A DNA stretch of 17,868 nucleotides, taken from contig DASVGV010000106.1 in NCBI GenBank assembly GCA_036379355.1, positions 1-17,868 of the forward strand. The letters run 5' to 3'. Position 1 is the first letter of the stretch; each line of letters opens with the position of its first letter. Of the stretch, positions 1-7,733 are shown one piece after another. Below the pieces are notes generated by a model, which saw only the letters and a list, made by a program, of their open reading frames with translations, was not told where the DNA came from and made no database searches. Position numbers and translations under genes: made by a program. The stretch comes from CAJCIY01 sp036379355. GTDB lineage: Bacteria > Actinomycetota > Actinomycetes > Mycobacteriales > CAJCIY01.

Positions 1-2151
1 GGACCCCGCCCGGGTGTCCCGCGGCCCGGCGCCCCGCGTCCGGGGACACCCCGGCCGGGCGTCCCCGCACCCGGCCCGGGAGCGTTCCCGGGCGGTCCGC
101 GCAGCGGCGCACCCGGCGGTCCGCGCAGCGGCGCCCCCGGCCGTCCCGGTGGCGGGTTCGCCGGTCGTCCCGGCGGAGGGGGCGGCGGGTACGGACGTCC
201 CGGCGGGGGCGGTGGCCGCGGTCGCGGGGGGACGGCCGGCGCCTTCGGGCGCCCGGGCGCGCCGCGCGGCAAGCAGCGCAAGTCCAAGCGGGCGAAGCGG
301 CAGGAGTTCGACAACCTGTCGGCGCCGTCGATGGAGTCCGGTGCTCCCCGGGGCAACGGCGAGGTCGTCCGGCTGCCGCGGGGCGCGTCGCTCGCCGACT
401 TCGCCGACAAGATCGACGCGAACCCGTCGTCGCTCGTCCAGGTCGCGCTGATCCAGCTCAACGAGATGGTCACCGCGACCCAGTCGGTCACCGACGACCT
501 GTTGCAGCTGCTGGGCGTCACCCTGGGCTACGAGGTGCAGATCGTCACGCCGGGCGAGGAGGACGCCGAGCTGCTGGCGCGGTACGACCTCGAGTTCGGC
601 GGCGACTACGCCGAGGACGCCGAGCTCGTCGCCCGGCCGCCGGTGGTCACCGTCATGGGCCACGTCGACCACGGCAAGACCAAGCTGCTCGACGCGATCC
701 GCTCGGCGGACGTCGTCAGCGGCGAGGCCGGTGGGATCACGCAGCACATCGGCGCCTACCAGGTGCACAACAAGCGCAACGACCGGCTGATCACGTTCAT
801 CGACACGCCGGGCCACGAGGCCTTCACGGCCATGCGAGCCCGCGGCGCCCAGGTCACCGACATCGCGATCCTGGTGGTGGCGGCCGACGACGGGGTGAAG
901 CCGCAGACGGTCGAGGCGCTCAACCACGCGCAGGCGGCCAACCTCCCGATCGTCGTGGCCGTCAACAAGATCGACAAGGAGGGCGCCGACCCGGCCAAGG
1001 TGCGCGGTCAGCTCACCGAGTACGGCCTGGTCGCCGAGGAGTACGGCGGCGACACGCTGTTCGTCGACGTGTCCGCCAAGGCCGGCACCGGCATCGAGGA
1101 CCTGCTCGACGCCGTCCTGCTGACCGCCGACGCGGCCCTCGAGCTCACCTCCGACCCGAACACCGAGGCGCAGGGCGTCACCATCGAGGCCCAGCTCGAC
1201 CGTGGCCGGGGCCCGGTCGCGACCGTGCTGATCCAGCGGGGCACGCTGCGCGTGGGTGACTCCATCGTGTCCGGGGACGCGTTCGGGCGGGTCCGGGCGA
1301 TGATCGACGAGAACGGCGACCCGGTCGACGAGGCCGGCCCGTCCCGTCCCGTCCAGGTGCTGGGCTTCACGTCGGTGCCCGGCGCGGGTGACAACCTTCT
1401 GGTGGTGCCCGAGGACCGGGTGGCCCGGCAGATCGCCGACCAGCGCCAGGCGCGCGAGCGCAACGCCGGCCTCGCGATGGCCCGCCGCCGCCCGACCCTG
1501 GAGTCGATCTTCGATCAGCTCAAGGAGGGCCAGAAGAACGAGCTCACCCTCATCCTCAAGGGCGACGTCTCCGGATCGGTGGAGGCCCTCGAGGATGCGC
1601 TGCTCAAGATCGACGTGGGCGACGAGGTGGGCCTGCGGATCATCGACCGCGGCGTCGGCGCGATCACCGAGACCAACGTCAACCTGGCGTCGGCCTCCGA
1701 CGCGGTGATCATCGCCTTCAACGTGCGCCCGCAGGGCAAGGCCGGTGAGCTCGCCGACCGCGAGGGTGTCGAGATCCGCTACTACAACGTGATCTACGCA
1801 GCGATCGACGACATCGAGCAGGCGCTCAAGGGCCTGCTCAAGCCGGTCTACGAGGAGGTGCAGCTCGGGACGGCCGAGGTGCGCGAGGTCTTCCGCGTCC
1901 CGCGCGCTGGCAACGTCGCCGGGTCGCTCGTGCGGTCCGGCACGATCGTGCGCAACGCCAAGGCCCGGTTGCTGCGCGACGGCGTCGTCGTCGCGGACAA
2001 CCTCACCGTCGAGTCGCTGCGCCGCTTCAAGGACGACGCGACCGAGGTACGGGAGGGCTACGAGTGCGGCATCGGCCTGGGTTCGTACAACGACATCAAG
2101 GTCGAGGACGTGATCGAGACCTTCGAGATGCGTGAGGTGGCGCGGTCCTGA
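1..2151 (+). CDS. infB: Translation initiation factor IF-2 (5' end outside window)
   Basis: IF-2 is the GTPase that brings initiator tRNA to the 30S subunit and promotes 50S joining. The frame is open from base 1, so 716 residues are visible and the true start lies upstream. The first ~90 visible residues are a low-complexity Gly/Arg/Pro region, typical of actinobacterial IF-2, followed by a basic KQRKSKRAKR stretch and an IF2_N-like segment (LADFADKIDANPSSLVQV). The G domain is complete: GHVDHGKT at 658-681, DTPGHE at 802-819, NKID at 964-975 and SAK near 1072. The beta-barrel domains and the fMet-tRNA-binding C-terminal domain follow, ending VEDVIETFEMREVA. No frameshift or missing motif is seen. 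It heads the ribosome-maturation operon in this window. The identity is certain; only the N-terminus is missing. Confidence 0.98.
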   Translation, partial: GPRPGVPRPGAPRPGTPRPGVPAPGPGAFPGGPRSGAPGGPRSGAPGRPGGGFAGRPGGGGGGYGRPGGGGGRGRGGTAGAFGRPGAPRGKQRKSKRAKRQEFDNLSAPSMESGAPRGNGEVVRLPRGASLADFADKIDANPSSLVQVALIQLNEMVTATQSVTDDLLQLLGVTLGYEVQIVTPGEEDAELLARYDLEFGGDYAEDAELVARPPVVTVMGHVDHGKTKLLDAIRSADVVSGEAGGITQHIGAYQVHNKRNDRLITFIDTPGHEAFTAMRARGAQVTDIAILVVAADDGVKPQTVEALNHAQAANLPIVVAVNKIDKEGADPAKVRGQLTEYGLVAEEYGGDTLFVDVSAKAGTGIEDLLDAVLLTADAALELTSDPNTEAQGVTIEAQLDRGRGPVATVLIQRGTLRVGDSIVSGDAFGRVRAMIDENGDPVDEAGPSRPVQVLGFTSVPGAGDNLLVVPEDRVARQIADQRQARERNAGLAMARRRPTLESIFDQLKEGQKNELTLILKGDVSGSVEALEDALLKIDVGDEVGLRIIDRGVGAITETNVNLASASDAVIIAFNVRPQGKAGELADREGVEIRYYNVIYAAIDDIEQALKGLLKPVYEEVQLGTAEVREVFRVPRAGNVAGSLVRSGTIVRNAKARLLRDGVVVADNLTVESLRRFKDDATEVREGYECGIGLGSYNDIKVEDVIETFEMREVARS
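91..134 (+). repeat. Tandem 24-base repeat in infB low-complexity region
   Basis: The 20 bases at 91-110 recur exactly at 115-134, a 24-base period. In the infB frame they encode two copies of the octapeptide GGPRSGAP. The repeat lies in the flexible N-terminal region of IF-2, where length varies between strains, so it is probably a slippage or recombination product with no function of its own. Confidence 0.85.
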
Positions 2152-2179
2152 CGACGCGGGCCGCAGGGGGTCCGCCTCG

Positions 2180-2473
2180 ATGGTGACGGGCACCTTGGCG
2201 CTCGACCTGCTGCTCGGCGACGTGCACTCGCTCAAGACCAAGCGCTCGGTGGTCCGGCCGATCGTGGCCGAGCTGCGACGCCGGTACGCCGTCTCGGCCG
2301 CGGAGGCAGGGCACCTCGATCTGCACCGGCGCGCGCTCGTGGCGGTCGCCGTGGTGGCCGCGGACGGCGAGCACGTGCGCGACGTGCTGGACGCGTGCGA
2401 ACGGCTGGTGGCCGGGCACCCGGAGGTGCAGGTGCTGGAGGCGCGTCGCCGGCTCGTCGGCGGCGACGACTGA
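2180..2473 (+). CDS. DUF503 (YlxP-like) family protein
   Basis: This 97-residue protein matches the DUF503/YlxP family, small proteins usually encoded between infB and rbfA. The family is linked to ribosome biogenesis by context, and its biochemical role is not settled to my knowledge. Visible hallmarks are the N-terminal GTLALDLLLGDVHSLKTKRS, with the conserved LK.KR stretch, and the following helix VVRPIVAELRRRYAVSAAE, as in a ferredoxin-like fold. The ATG at 2180 was chosen because it sits behind a G-rich stretch (2166-2170) and gives the family's usual length. An in-frame ATG at 2132 would overlap infB and add a non-conserved N-terminus. It starts 28 bases after infB, so co-transcription is likely. 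Confidence 0.92.
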   Translation: MVTGTLALDLLLGDVHSLKTKRSVVRPIVAELRRRYAVSAAEAGHLDLHRRALVAVAVVAADGEHVRDVLDACERLVAGHPEVQVLEARRRLVGGDD

Positions 2474-2496
2474 GAGAACGACGGTACGGAGGAGTC

Positions 2497-2949
2497 ATGG
2501 TGGACCGGCCCCGCGCCCGCAGGCTCGCGGTGCGCATCCGGCAGGTGGTGGCAGAGACGCTGGAGCGACAGGTCAAGGACCCCCGGCTGTCGCTGGTCAC
2601 GGTGACCGACGCCCGGCTGACCGGCGACCTGCGGGAGGCGACCGTCTTCTACACCGTGCTCGGTGACGACGCGGCCTGGGCCGACTCGGCTCTCGCGCTG
2701 GCGTCCGCGACGGGCCTCGTCCGGTCCACCGTGGGCCGCGCCCTCGGCGTGCGGTTCACCCCGACCATCACGTTCGTTCCCGACCAGGTTCCCGGCGAGG
2801 GCCGGCGCGTCGACGCTTTGCTGGCCGCGGCGCGGGACGCCGACGCCGGGCTGTCCGCGGTACGTGCGGGGAAGTCACCGGCGGGCGAGGCCGACCCCTA
2901 CCGCCACGTCGACGACGCGGACGTGGACGCGGCCGACGGCGGGACGTGA
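2497..2949 (+). CDS. rbfA: 30S ribosome-binding factor A
   Basis: RbfA binds the 30S subunit and helps mature the 5' end of 16S rRNA; it is also needed for growth in the cold. The 150-residue product has the single KH-like domain of the family: the N-terminal RLAVRIRQVVAETLERQVKDPRL, the strand LVTVTDARLTGDLREATVFYTVLG, and the later VRFTPTITFVPD, the usual RbfA end of the fold. The ATG is preceded by a strong Shine-Dalgarno GGAGGAG-like stretch (2488-2494). The acidic C-terminal tail (about residues 128-150, rich in D and A) is an actinobacterial-style extension. The stop overlaps the truB GTG by four bases, so the two are translationally coupled. The neighbours infB, DUF503 and truB support the assignment. 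Confidence 0.97.
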   Translation: MVDRPRARRLAVRIRQVVAETLERQVKDPRLSLVTVTDARLTGDLREATVFYTVLGDDAAWADSALALASATGLVRSTVGRALGVRFTPTITFVPDQVPGEGRRVDALLAAARDADAGLSAVRAGKSPAGEADPYRHVDDADVDAADGGT

Positions 2950-3815
2950 CCGCCCCGGACGGACTGCTCGTCGTCGACAAGCCGGCGGGCTGGACCTCCC
3001 ACGACGTCGTCGCGCGCGTCCGGCGCCTCGCCGCGACCCGCCGGGTCGGGCACGGCGGCACTCTCGACCCGATGGCGACCGGCGTGCTGGTGGTCGGCCT
3101 CGGCCGGGCGACCAAGCTGCTCGGGCACCTCGCCGCGCACGACAAGGACTACGTCGCCCACATCACCGTCGGGGTGACGACCACCACCGACGACGCCGAG
3201 GGCGAGGTGGTCGCTCGGACCGACGCCGCCTGGACCGAGGGCGGCGTCCGGGCCGCCATGGCCGGGCTCACCGGGAAGATCAGCCAGGTGCCACCGGCGT
3301 ACAGCGCGATCAAGGTGGCCGGGCGGCGGGCGTACGCCCGCGCCCGCGCGGGGGAGGACGTCGCCCTGGTGCCCCGGATGGTGACCGTCTCGCGGTTCGA
3401 CCTGCTGGCCGTGGACGGGCCGGTCCTGCACGCCGAGGTGACGTGCTCGTCGGGTACCTACGTCCGGGCGCTGGCACGTGACCTCGGCGCGGCCCTCGGC
3501 ACCGGAGCGCACCTGTCCGGCCTGCGCCGTACGCGGGTCGGGGCGTACGGGCTGGACCAGGCGCACCCGCTCACGGCGCTGGAGGCGGCGGCCGTGCTGC
3601 CGCTGGTCCCGCTGGCGGACGCGGTGGCTGCCGCCTTCCCCCGGCGCGACGTCACGGCCGAGGAGGCGACCGGGCTCGCGCACGGCCGGCCGCTGCCGGC
3701 GTCCGCCGAGCGGGGACCGGTCGGCGTGTTCGCGCCGGACGGCACCGTCGTGGCCCTGGTCGCCGACCGCGACGGGCTGGCCCGCCCCCTCGCGGTCTTC
3801 ACCCCCGCCGGCTGA
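2946..3815 (+). CDS. truB: tRNA pseudouridine(55) synthase
   Basis: TruB converts U55 in the T-loop of tRNAs to pseudouridine and also acts as a tRNA chaperone. The 289-residue product starts with the conserved GLLVVDKPAGWTSHDVV. It carries the catalytic loop GHGGTLDPMATGVL, in which Asp41 is the expected nucleophile, then the KDYVAHITVGVTTTTDDAEGEV segment and the SSGTYVRALARDLG motif. The last ~65 residues resemble the actinobacterial C-terminal TruB domain (VFAPDGTVVALVADRDG). The start is GTG, overlapping the rbfA stop as GTGA, and it yields the full conserved N-terminus. truB is the last gene of this block; a hairpin-rich gap follows. Confidence 0.97.
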   Translation: MTAPDGLLVVDKPAGWTSHDVVARVRRLAATRRVGHGGTLDPMATGVLVVGLGRATKLLGHLAAHDKDYVAHITVGVTTTTDDAEGEVVARTDAAWTEGGVRAAMAGLTGKISQVPPAYSAIKVAGRRAYARARAGEDVALVPRMVTVSRFDLLAVDGPVLHAEVTCSSGTYVRALARDLGAALGTGAHLSGLRRTRVGAYGLDQAHPLTALEAAAVLPLVPLADAVAAAFPRRDVTAEEATGLAHGRPLPASAERGPVGVFAPDGTVVALVADRDGLARPLAVFTPAG

Positions 3816-3839
3816 GCGCCGCGCGTTACCCCCGTGCCT

Positions 3840-3908
3840 CTCCGCCGAGATGTGGCACACCGACGCGTCTCACGCCGAGATGCGCCGGATCGGCGCATCT
3901 CGGCGGAG
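3840..3908. repeat. Tandem palindromic intergenic repeat (two ~30-base units)
   Basis: Two copies of a ~30-base unit, both beginning CGCCGAGATG, start at 3843 and 3873 and agree at about 22 of 30 positions. The second copy is the left part of a perfect 14-bp hairpin (arms 3874-3887 and 3891-3904, 3-base loop). The first copy can fold with 8 pairs, two of them G-U (3847-3854 with 3864-3871). The outer 13 bases at 3840-3852 are also exactly complementary to 3896-3908, so an alternative long fold exists. It resembles a dispersed palindromic (REP-like) element and may also end truB transcription, though no T-run follows. Confidence 0.75.
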
Positions 3909-3940
3909 CAGGGCGGACGTCGCTCCCGTGGCGGCACCGC

Positions 3941-3946
3941 TACGGT
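3941..3946 (+). promoter_or_regulatory. Putative -10 box (TACGGT) of leaderless ribF transcript
   Basis: TACGGT fits the TANNNT actinobacterial -10 pattern and ends seven bases before the ribF GTG, so transcription would begin at or next to the start codon. No Shine-Dalgarno sequence is convincing here, which supports a leaderless mRNA. No clear -35 is seen. Confidence 0.6.
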
Positions 3947-3953
3947 CGGGGTC

Positions 3954-4898
3954 GTGCAGGTGTGGCGAGGGCTCGACGCCGTCCCGTCCGGATGGGGCCG
4001 GTGCGTCGTGACGATCGGTGTCTTCGACGGGGTGCACCGAGGCCATCGCGTCATCATCGGGCGCGCGGTCGAGCGGGCGCGCGAGCTGGGCGTGCCGGCC
4101 GTCGTGCTGACCTTCGACCCGCACCCCAGCGAGGTCGTCCGGCCGGGGAGCCACCCCGCGGTGCTCACCAGCCTGCGCCGCAAGGCGGAGCTCGTCGGCG
4201 ATCTCGGCGCGGACGTCTTGTGTGTGGTGCCGTTCACCCGCGAGTTCTCGCGGCTGACCCCGGCCGAGTTCGTGCACGCCGTGCTCGTCGAGCGGCTGCA
4301 CGCGACGGCGGTCGTGGTGGGGGAGAACTTCCGCTTCGGCGCCAAGGCGGCCGGTGACGTCGCCGCGCTCACCGGCCTCGGTGAGCAGTTCGGCTTCCGC
4401 ACCGAGGGCGTGCCGATCGTCGCCGAGGGCGGCACCCGCTACTCCTCGACCGCTGCCCGGGCGCTGGTGGCGGCGGGCGACGTGGCGGCGGCGGCCGCCG
4501 TGCTCGGCCGGCCGCACCGCGTCGAGGGCATCGTCGTGCGCGGGGACTCCCGCGGGCGCGAGATCGGCTATCCGACCGCCAACCTCGAGACCGCGCGGTT
4601 CACCGCCATCCCGGCCGACGGCGTGTACGCCGGGCGCCTGGTCCGCCGCAAGGGGGAGGTGCTCGACGCCGCGATCTCGGTCGGCACCAACCCCACGTTC
4701 GCCGGCACCGAGCGGCGGGTCGAGGCGTACGTGCTCGACTTCGACGGCGACCTGTACGGCGAGCACGTGGCGCTGGACCTGGTTGCGCGGCTTCGGGGCA
4801 TGGAGCGCTACGAGAGCGCCGAGTCGCTCGCCGTGCAGATCGGCAAGGACGTCGAGGAGACGCGGTCTGCGCTGGCGGCGTCGGCCGGCACCGGCTGA
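3954..4898 (+). CDS. ribF: Bifunctional riboflavin kinase / FAD synthetase
   Basis: RibF phosphorylates riboflavin to FMN and adenylylates FMN to FAD. The 314-residue product has the N-terminal nucleotidyltransferase (FAD synthetase) domain, with VVTIGVFDGVHRGH at residues 18-31 (the HxGH-type site) and LTFDPHP shortly after. The C-terminal riboflavin kinase domain has GDSRGREIGYPTAN (PTAN at 207-210) and VGTNPTF. The GTG at 3954 was chosen because MQVWRGLDAVP is the family's usual beginning and the -10 box ends seven bases upstream. A longer in-frame reading from 3834 would run through the intergenic repeat and is not conserved in style. It is a separate transcription unit from truB by this evidence. 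No FMN riboswitch is seen ahead of it. Confidence 0.96.
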   Translation: MQVWRGLDAVPSGWGRCVVTIGVFDGVHRGHRVIIGRAVERARELGVPAVVLTFDPHPSEVVRPGSHPAVLTSLRRKAELVGDLGADVLCVVPFTREFSRLTPAEFVHAVLVERLHATAVVVGENFRFGAKAAGDVAALTGLGEQFGFRTEGVPIVAEGGTRYSSTAARALVAAGDVAAAAAVLGRPHRVEGIVVRGDSRGREIGYPTANLETARFTAIPADGVYAGRLVRRKGEVLDAAISVGTNPTFAGTERRVEAYVLDFDGDLYGEHVALDLVARLRGMERYESAESLAVQIGKDVEETRSALAASAGTG

Positions 4899-4984
4899 TA
4901 GGCTGATCACCGGCCGCAGGCCGTGTGTTGTCCTGTCCCGGTGACCAAGACCCGGGTGCACACCTGACGAAAGTGGGTTCACGC
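4899..4984 (+). promoter_or_regulatory. rpsO promoter and 5' leader
   Basis: A TAGGCT box (4899-4904) directly follows the ribF stop and fits a -10 element; transcription would start near 4911, giving a leader of about 75 bases. The leader contains complementary segments 4937-4941/4952-4956 (CCCGG/CCGGG) and 4923-4927/4959-4963 (GTGTG/CACAC). These could form a stem with an internal loop. S15 represses its own mRNA through leader structures in several bacteria, so an S15-binding role is possible but not shown. The Shine-Dalgarno match before rpsO is weak. Confidence 0.45.
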
Positions 4985-5254
4985 ATGGCGCTCGCCAGCG
5001 ACGAGAAGCAGAAGATCATGGCCGAGTACGCGACGGTCGAGCGCGACACCGGCTCACCCGAGGTGCAGGTCGCGATGCTGACCAAGCGGATCAGCGACCT
5101 CACCGAGCACCTGAAGACCCACAAGCACGATCACCACAGCCGCCGCGGCCTGCTGCTGCTGGTCGGCCGCCGTCGGCGGCTGCTGAACTACCTGGCCAAG
5201 ACCGACATCAACCGGTACCGCTCCCTCATCGAGCGGCTGGGCCTGCGGCGCTAG
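4985..5254 (+). CDS. rpsO: 30S ribosomal protein S15
   Basis: S15 is a primary 16S rRNA-binding protein that folds the central domain of the 30S subunit. The 89-residue product is the family's standard length. It has the four-helix layout, with conserved TGSPEVQVAMLTKRISDLTEHLKTH (helix 2 and the following loop), the HHSRRGLLLLVGRRRRLLNYL segment that contacts rRNA, and the C-terminal YRSLIERLGLRR. The ATG gives the typical MALASDEKQKI start. rpsO lies between ribF and pnp, a very widespread arrangement. The promoter box just after ribF suggests it can be transcribed on its own, and the hairpin after its stop may separate it from pnp. Confidence 0.99.
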   Translation: MALASDEKQKIMAEYATVERDTGSPEVQVAMLTKRISDLTEHLKTHKHDHHSRRGLLLLVGRRRRLLNYLAKTDINRYRSLIERLGLRR

Positions 5255-5256
5255 GA

Positions 5257-5272
5257 GCAGCGCTCGCGCTGC
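5257..5272 (+). terminator. Short hairpin directly after rpsO
   Basis: GCAGCGC (5257-5263) and GCGCTGC (5266-5272) are exact complements starting two bases after the rpsO stop. With a minimal 4-base loop this leaves a 6-bp GC-rich stem. No T-run follows, so it could be a weak actinobacterial-type terminator, an mRNA 3'-end protecting hairpin, or chance in GC-rich DNA. Confidence 0.4.
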
Positions 5273-5370
5273 GACCTCTGCGCCTAGCGCTTCCCGTGCG
5301 CCGCTCCGGCTGGCGCGCGGTCCCGCGTCGCCGCCCGGCGGCGCGGCCCCGCCGGCCGGCGGCACGCTCG

Positions 5371-5476
5371 TACGGTCCTCGGTGGTGGCGTCCGGGGACC
5401 TCGCGCCCCGAGCGCTTCGATCGAAGACCGGCCCCTCGTCCCACCGGCCCGGCACCACGACGAGGAGACCCTTCTC
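5371..5476 (+). promoter_or_regulatory. pnp promoter candidate and leader with SD-masking stem
   Basis: TACGGT at 5371-5376 is a candidate -10 box, giving a leader of about 90 bases; no clear -35 is seen. CTTCGATCGAAG (5415-5426) is a perfect 12-base palindrome. CCTCGTC (5434-5440) is exactly complementary to GACGAGG (5459-5465), and the right arm covers most of the Shine-Dalgarno GAGGAGA (5462-5468) that serves the TTG start. The stem would hide the ribosome-binding site. The rest of the 5273-5370 stretch is GC-rich with short palindromes and no gene that I can support. Confidence 0.45.
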
Positions 5477-7729
5477 TTGACCACCGTGACATCCCCTGCA
5501 TCCTCGACCGGCGTCGGTGAGATGCCGCCCGTGATGGACGGCGCCGTCGACGCCGTCGCGACCGTCGACAACGGCTCGCACGGCACCCTCGAGGTCCGCT
5601 TCGAGACCGGCCGGCTCGCCCAGCAGGCCGCCGGCTCCGCCGTCGCCTACCTCGGCGAGACCATGATCCTTTCGGCGACGACGTTCTCGAAGAACCCGAA
5701 GGACCAGTTCGACTTCTTCCCGCTCACCGTGGACATCGAGGAGCGGATGTACGCCGCCGGGAAGATCCCCGGCTCGTTCTTCCGGCGCGAGGGTCGGCCG
5801 TCGACCGACGCCATTCTCACCTGCCGGCTCATCGACCGGCCGCTGCGTCCGACGTTCAAGAAGGGCCTGCGCAACGAGGTGCAGGTGGTCGGCACCGTGA
5901 TGGCGCTGCACCCGGACACTCCGTACGACGTGGTGGCGATCAACGCGGCGAGCGCGTCCACGATGCTGTCGGGCCTGCCATTCTCCGGTCCGGTCGGCGC
6001 GACGCGCGTGGCGCTCGTCGGCGGCGAGTGGGTCGCGTTCCCCACCCACACCCAGCTGTCCGCCGCGACCTTCAACATGGTCGTCGCCGGGCGGGTCCTG
6101 CCCGACGGCGAGGTCGCGATCATGATGGTCGAGGCCGAGGCCACCGACGGGGCGATCGAACTGATCGCCGGCGGCGGCACCAGCCCGACCGAGGAGGTCG
6201 TCGCGCAGGGGCTCGAGGCGGCCAAGCCGACCATCGCCGCGCTGTGCCGCGCGCAGCGCGAGCTGGCCGACAAGGCCGCCAAGCCGACCGCCGAGTTCCC
6301 GGTCTACCTCGAGTACCAGGACGACGTGCTCGACGCGGTGACCGCCGAGGTCGAGAGCGAGCTCGACAGCGCGCTGAAGATCGCCGGCAAGCAGGAGCGC
6401 GAGGCCGAGCTCGACCGGATCAAGGACCTGGCCAAGGAGAAGCTCGCCGCCCGCTTCGAGGGACGGGAGAAGGAGATCGGCGGCGCCGTCCGGGCGCTGA
6501 CCAAGCGGCTCGTCCGCCGGCGCATCGTGACCGACGGCGTGCGCATCGACGGGCGGCGCATCACCGACATCCGCGCCCTGTCCGCCGAGGTCGAGGTGCT
6601 GCCGCGGGTGCACGGCTCCGCGCTGTTCGAGCGCGGCGAGACGCAGATCCTCGGGGTCACCACCCTCAACATGCTGCGCATGGAGCAGCAGCTCGACACG
6701 CTCTCGCCGGTGACGCGCAAGCGCTACATGCACAACTACAACTTCCCGCCGTACTCGACCGGCGAGACCGGCCGGGTCGGCTCGCCGAAGCGCCGCGAGA
6801 TCGGCCACGGCGCCCTCGCCGAGCGCGCCCTGGAGCCGGTGCTGCCCAGCCGCGAGGAGTTCCCGTACGCGATCCGGCAGGTGTCCGAGGCCCTCGGGTC
6901 GAACGGCTCGACGTCGATGGGGTCGGTGTGCGCCTCGACGATGTCGCTGCTCAACGCCGGCGTGCCGCTCAAGGCCCCGGTGGCCGGGATCGCGATGGGG
7001 CTGATCGGCCACGACGAGGGCGACGGCATGCAGTACGTCGCGCTGACCGACATCCTCGGTGCGGAGGACGCCTACGGCGACATGGACTTCAAGGTCGCGG
7101 GCACCCGCGAGTTCGTCACCGCACTGCAGCTGGACACCAAGCTCGACGGCATCCCGTCCGAGGTGCTCGCCCAGGCGCTCAAGCAGGCGCGGGCCGCACG
7201 CCTCACCATCCTCGACGTCATGGCCGAGGCGATCGACGGGCCCGACGAGATGTCCCCGTACGCGCCCCGTGTCATCAGCGTGACCGTCCCGGTCGACAAG
7301 ATCGGCGAGGTGATCGGGCCGAAGGGCAAGGTCATCAACCAGATCCAGGACGACACCGGCGCGCAGATCTCCATCGAGGACGACGGCACGATCTACATCG
7401 GCGCGACCGACGGGCCTTCGGCCGAGGCGGCCCGGTCGATGATCAACGCGATCGCCAACCCGCAGATGCCCGAGGTCGGCGAGCGCTACCTCGGCACCGT
7501 GGTCAAGACGACGACGTTCGGCGCGTTCGTGTCCCTCACGCCGGGCCGTGACGGGCTGCTGCACGTGAGCAAGCTCAAGCAGCTCGCGGGCGGCAAGCGC
7601 GTCGAGAACGTCGACGACGTGACGCCGGTCGGCACCAAGGTGCAGGTCGAGATAACCGAGATCGACAGCCGGGGCAAGATCAGCCTGTCCCCGGTCGCGG
7701 CGGAGGACGCCGCGGCGGGCGACGAGTAG
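5477..7729 (+). CDS. pnp: Polyribonucleotide nucleotidyltransferase (PNPase)
   Basis: PNPase degrades RNA 3' to 5' using phosphate, releasing nucleoside diphosphates; in actinobacteria it also makes 3' tails. The 750-residue product has the full domain order: first RNase PH domain (about 25-165), a helical linker, a second RNase PH domain (about 350-570), a KH domain with IGPKGKVINQIQ from 613, and an S1 domain from about 669 (RYLGTVVKTTTFGAFVSL). The active-site region GAEDAYGDMDFKVAGT holds Asp535 and Asp537. The start is TTG, supported by a GAGGAGA Shine-Dalgarno nine bases upstream; the next candidate, ATG at 5522, lacks one as good. Its leader may control translation. The M16 peptidase gene follows after four bases, a common actinobacterial neighbour. 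Confidence 0.98.
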   Translation: MTTVTSPASSTGVGEMPPVMDGAVDAVATVDNGSHGTLEVRFETGRLAQQAAGSAVAYLGETMILSATTFSKNPKDQFDFFPLTVDIEERMYAAGKIPGSFFRREGRPSTDAILTCRLIDRPLRPTFKKGLRNEVQVVGTVMALHPDTPYDVVAINAASASTMLSGLPFSGPVGATRVALVGGEWVAFPTHTQLSAATFNMVVAGRVLPDGEVAIMMVEAEATDGAIELIAGGGTSPTEEVVAQGLEAAKPTIAALCRAQRELADKAAKPTAEFPVYLEYQDDVLDAVTAEVESELDSALKIAGKQEREAELDRIKDLAKEKLAARFEGREKEIGGAVRALTKRLVRRRIVTDGVRIDGRRITDIRALSAEVEVLPRVHGSALFERGETQILGVTTLNMLRMEQQLDTLSPVTRKRYMHNYNFPPYSTGETGRVGSPKRREIGHGALAERALEPVLPSREEFPYAIRQVSEALGSNGSTSMGSVCASTMSLLNAGVPLKAPVAGIAMGLIGHDEGDGMQYVALTDILGAEDAYGDMDFKVAGTREFVTALQLDTKLDGIPSEVLAQALKQARAARLTILDVMAEAIDGPDEMSPYAPRVISVTVPVDKIGEVIGPKGKVINQIQDDTGAQISIEDDGTIYIGATDGPSAEAARSMINAIANPQMPEVGERYLGTVVKTTTFGAFVSLTPGRDGLLHVSKLKQLAGGKRVENVDDVTPVGTKVQVEITEIDSRGKISLSPVAAEDAAAGDE

Positions 7730-7733
7730 GGCC

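Noticed and set aside
3840..3908. Two repeated units considered as a CRISPR array
   Set aside because: There are only two diverged copies at 30-base spacing with no spacers between them, and no cas genes nearby.
3834..3953. A longer RibF reading from the ATG at 3834
   Set aside because: The extra 40 residues are encoded by the palindromic repeat and promoter region. RibF proteins normally begin at the MQxWRGL-type start, here the GTG at 3954.
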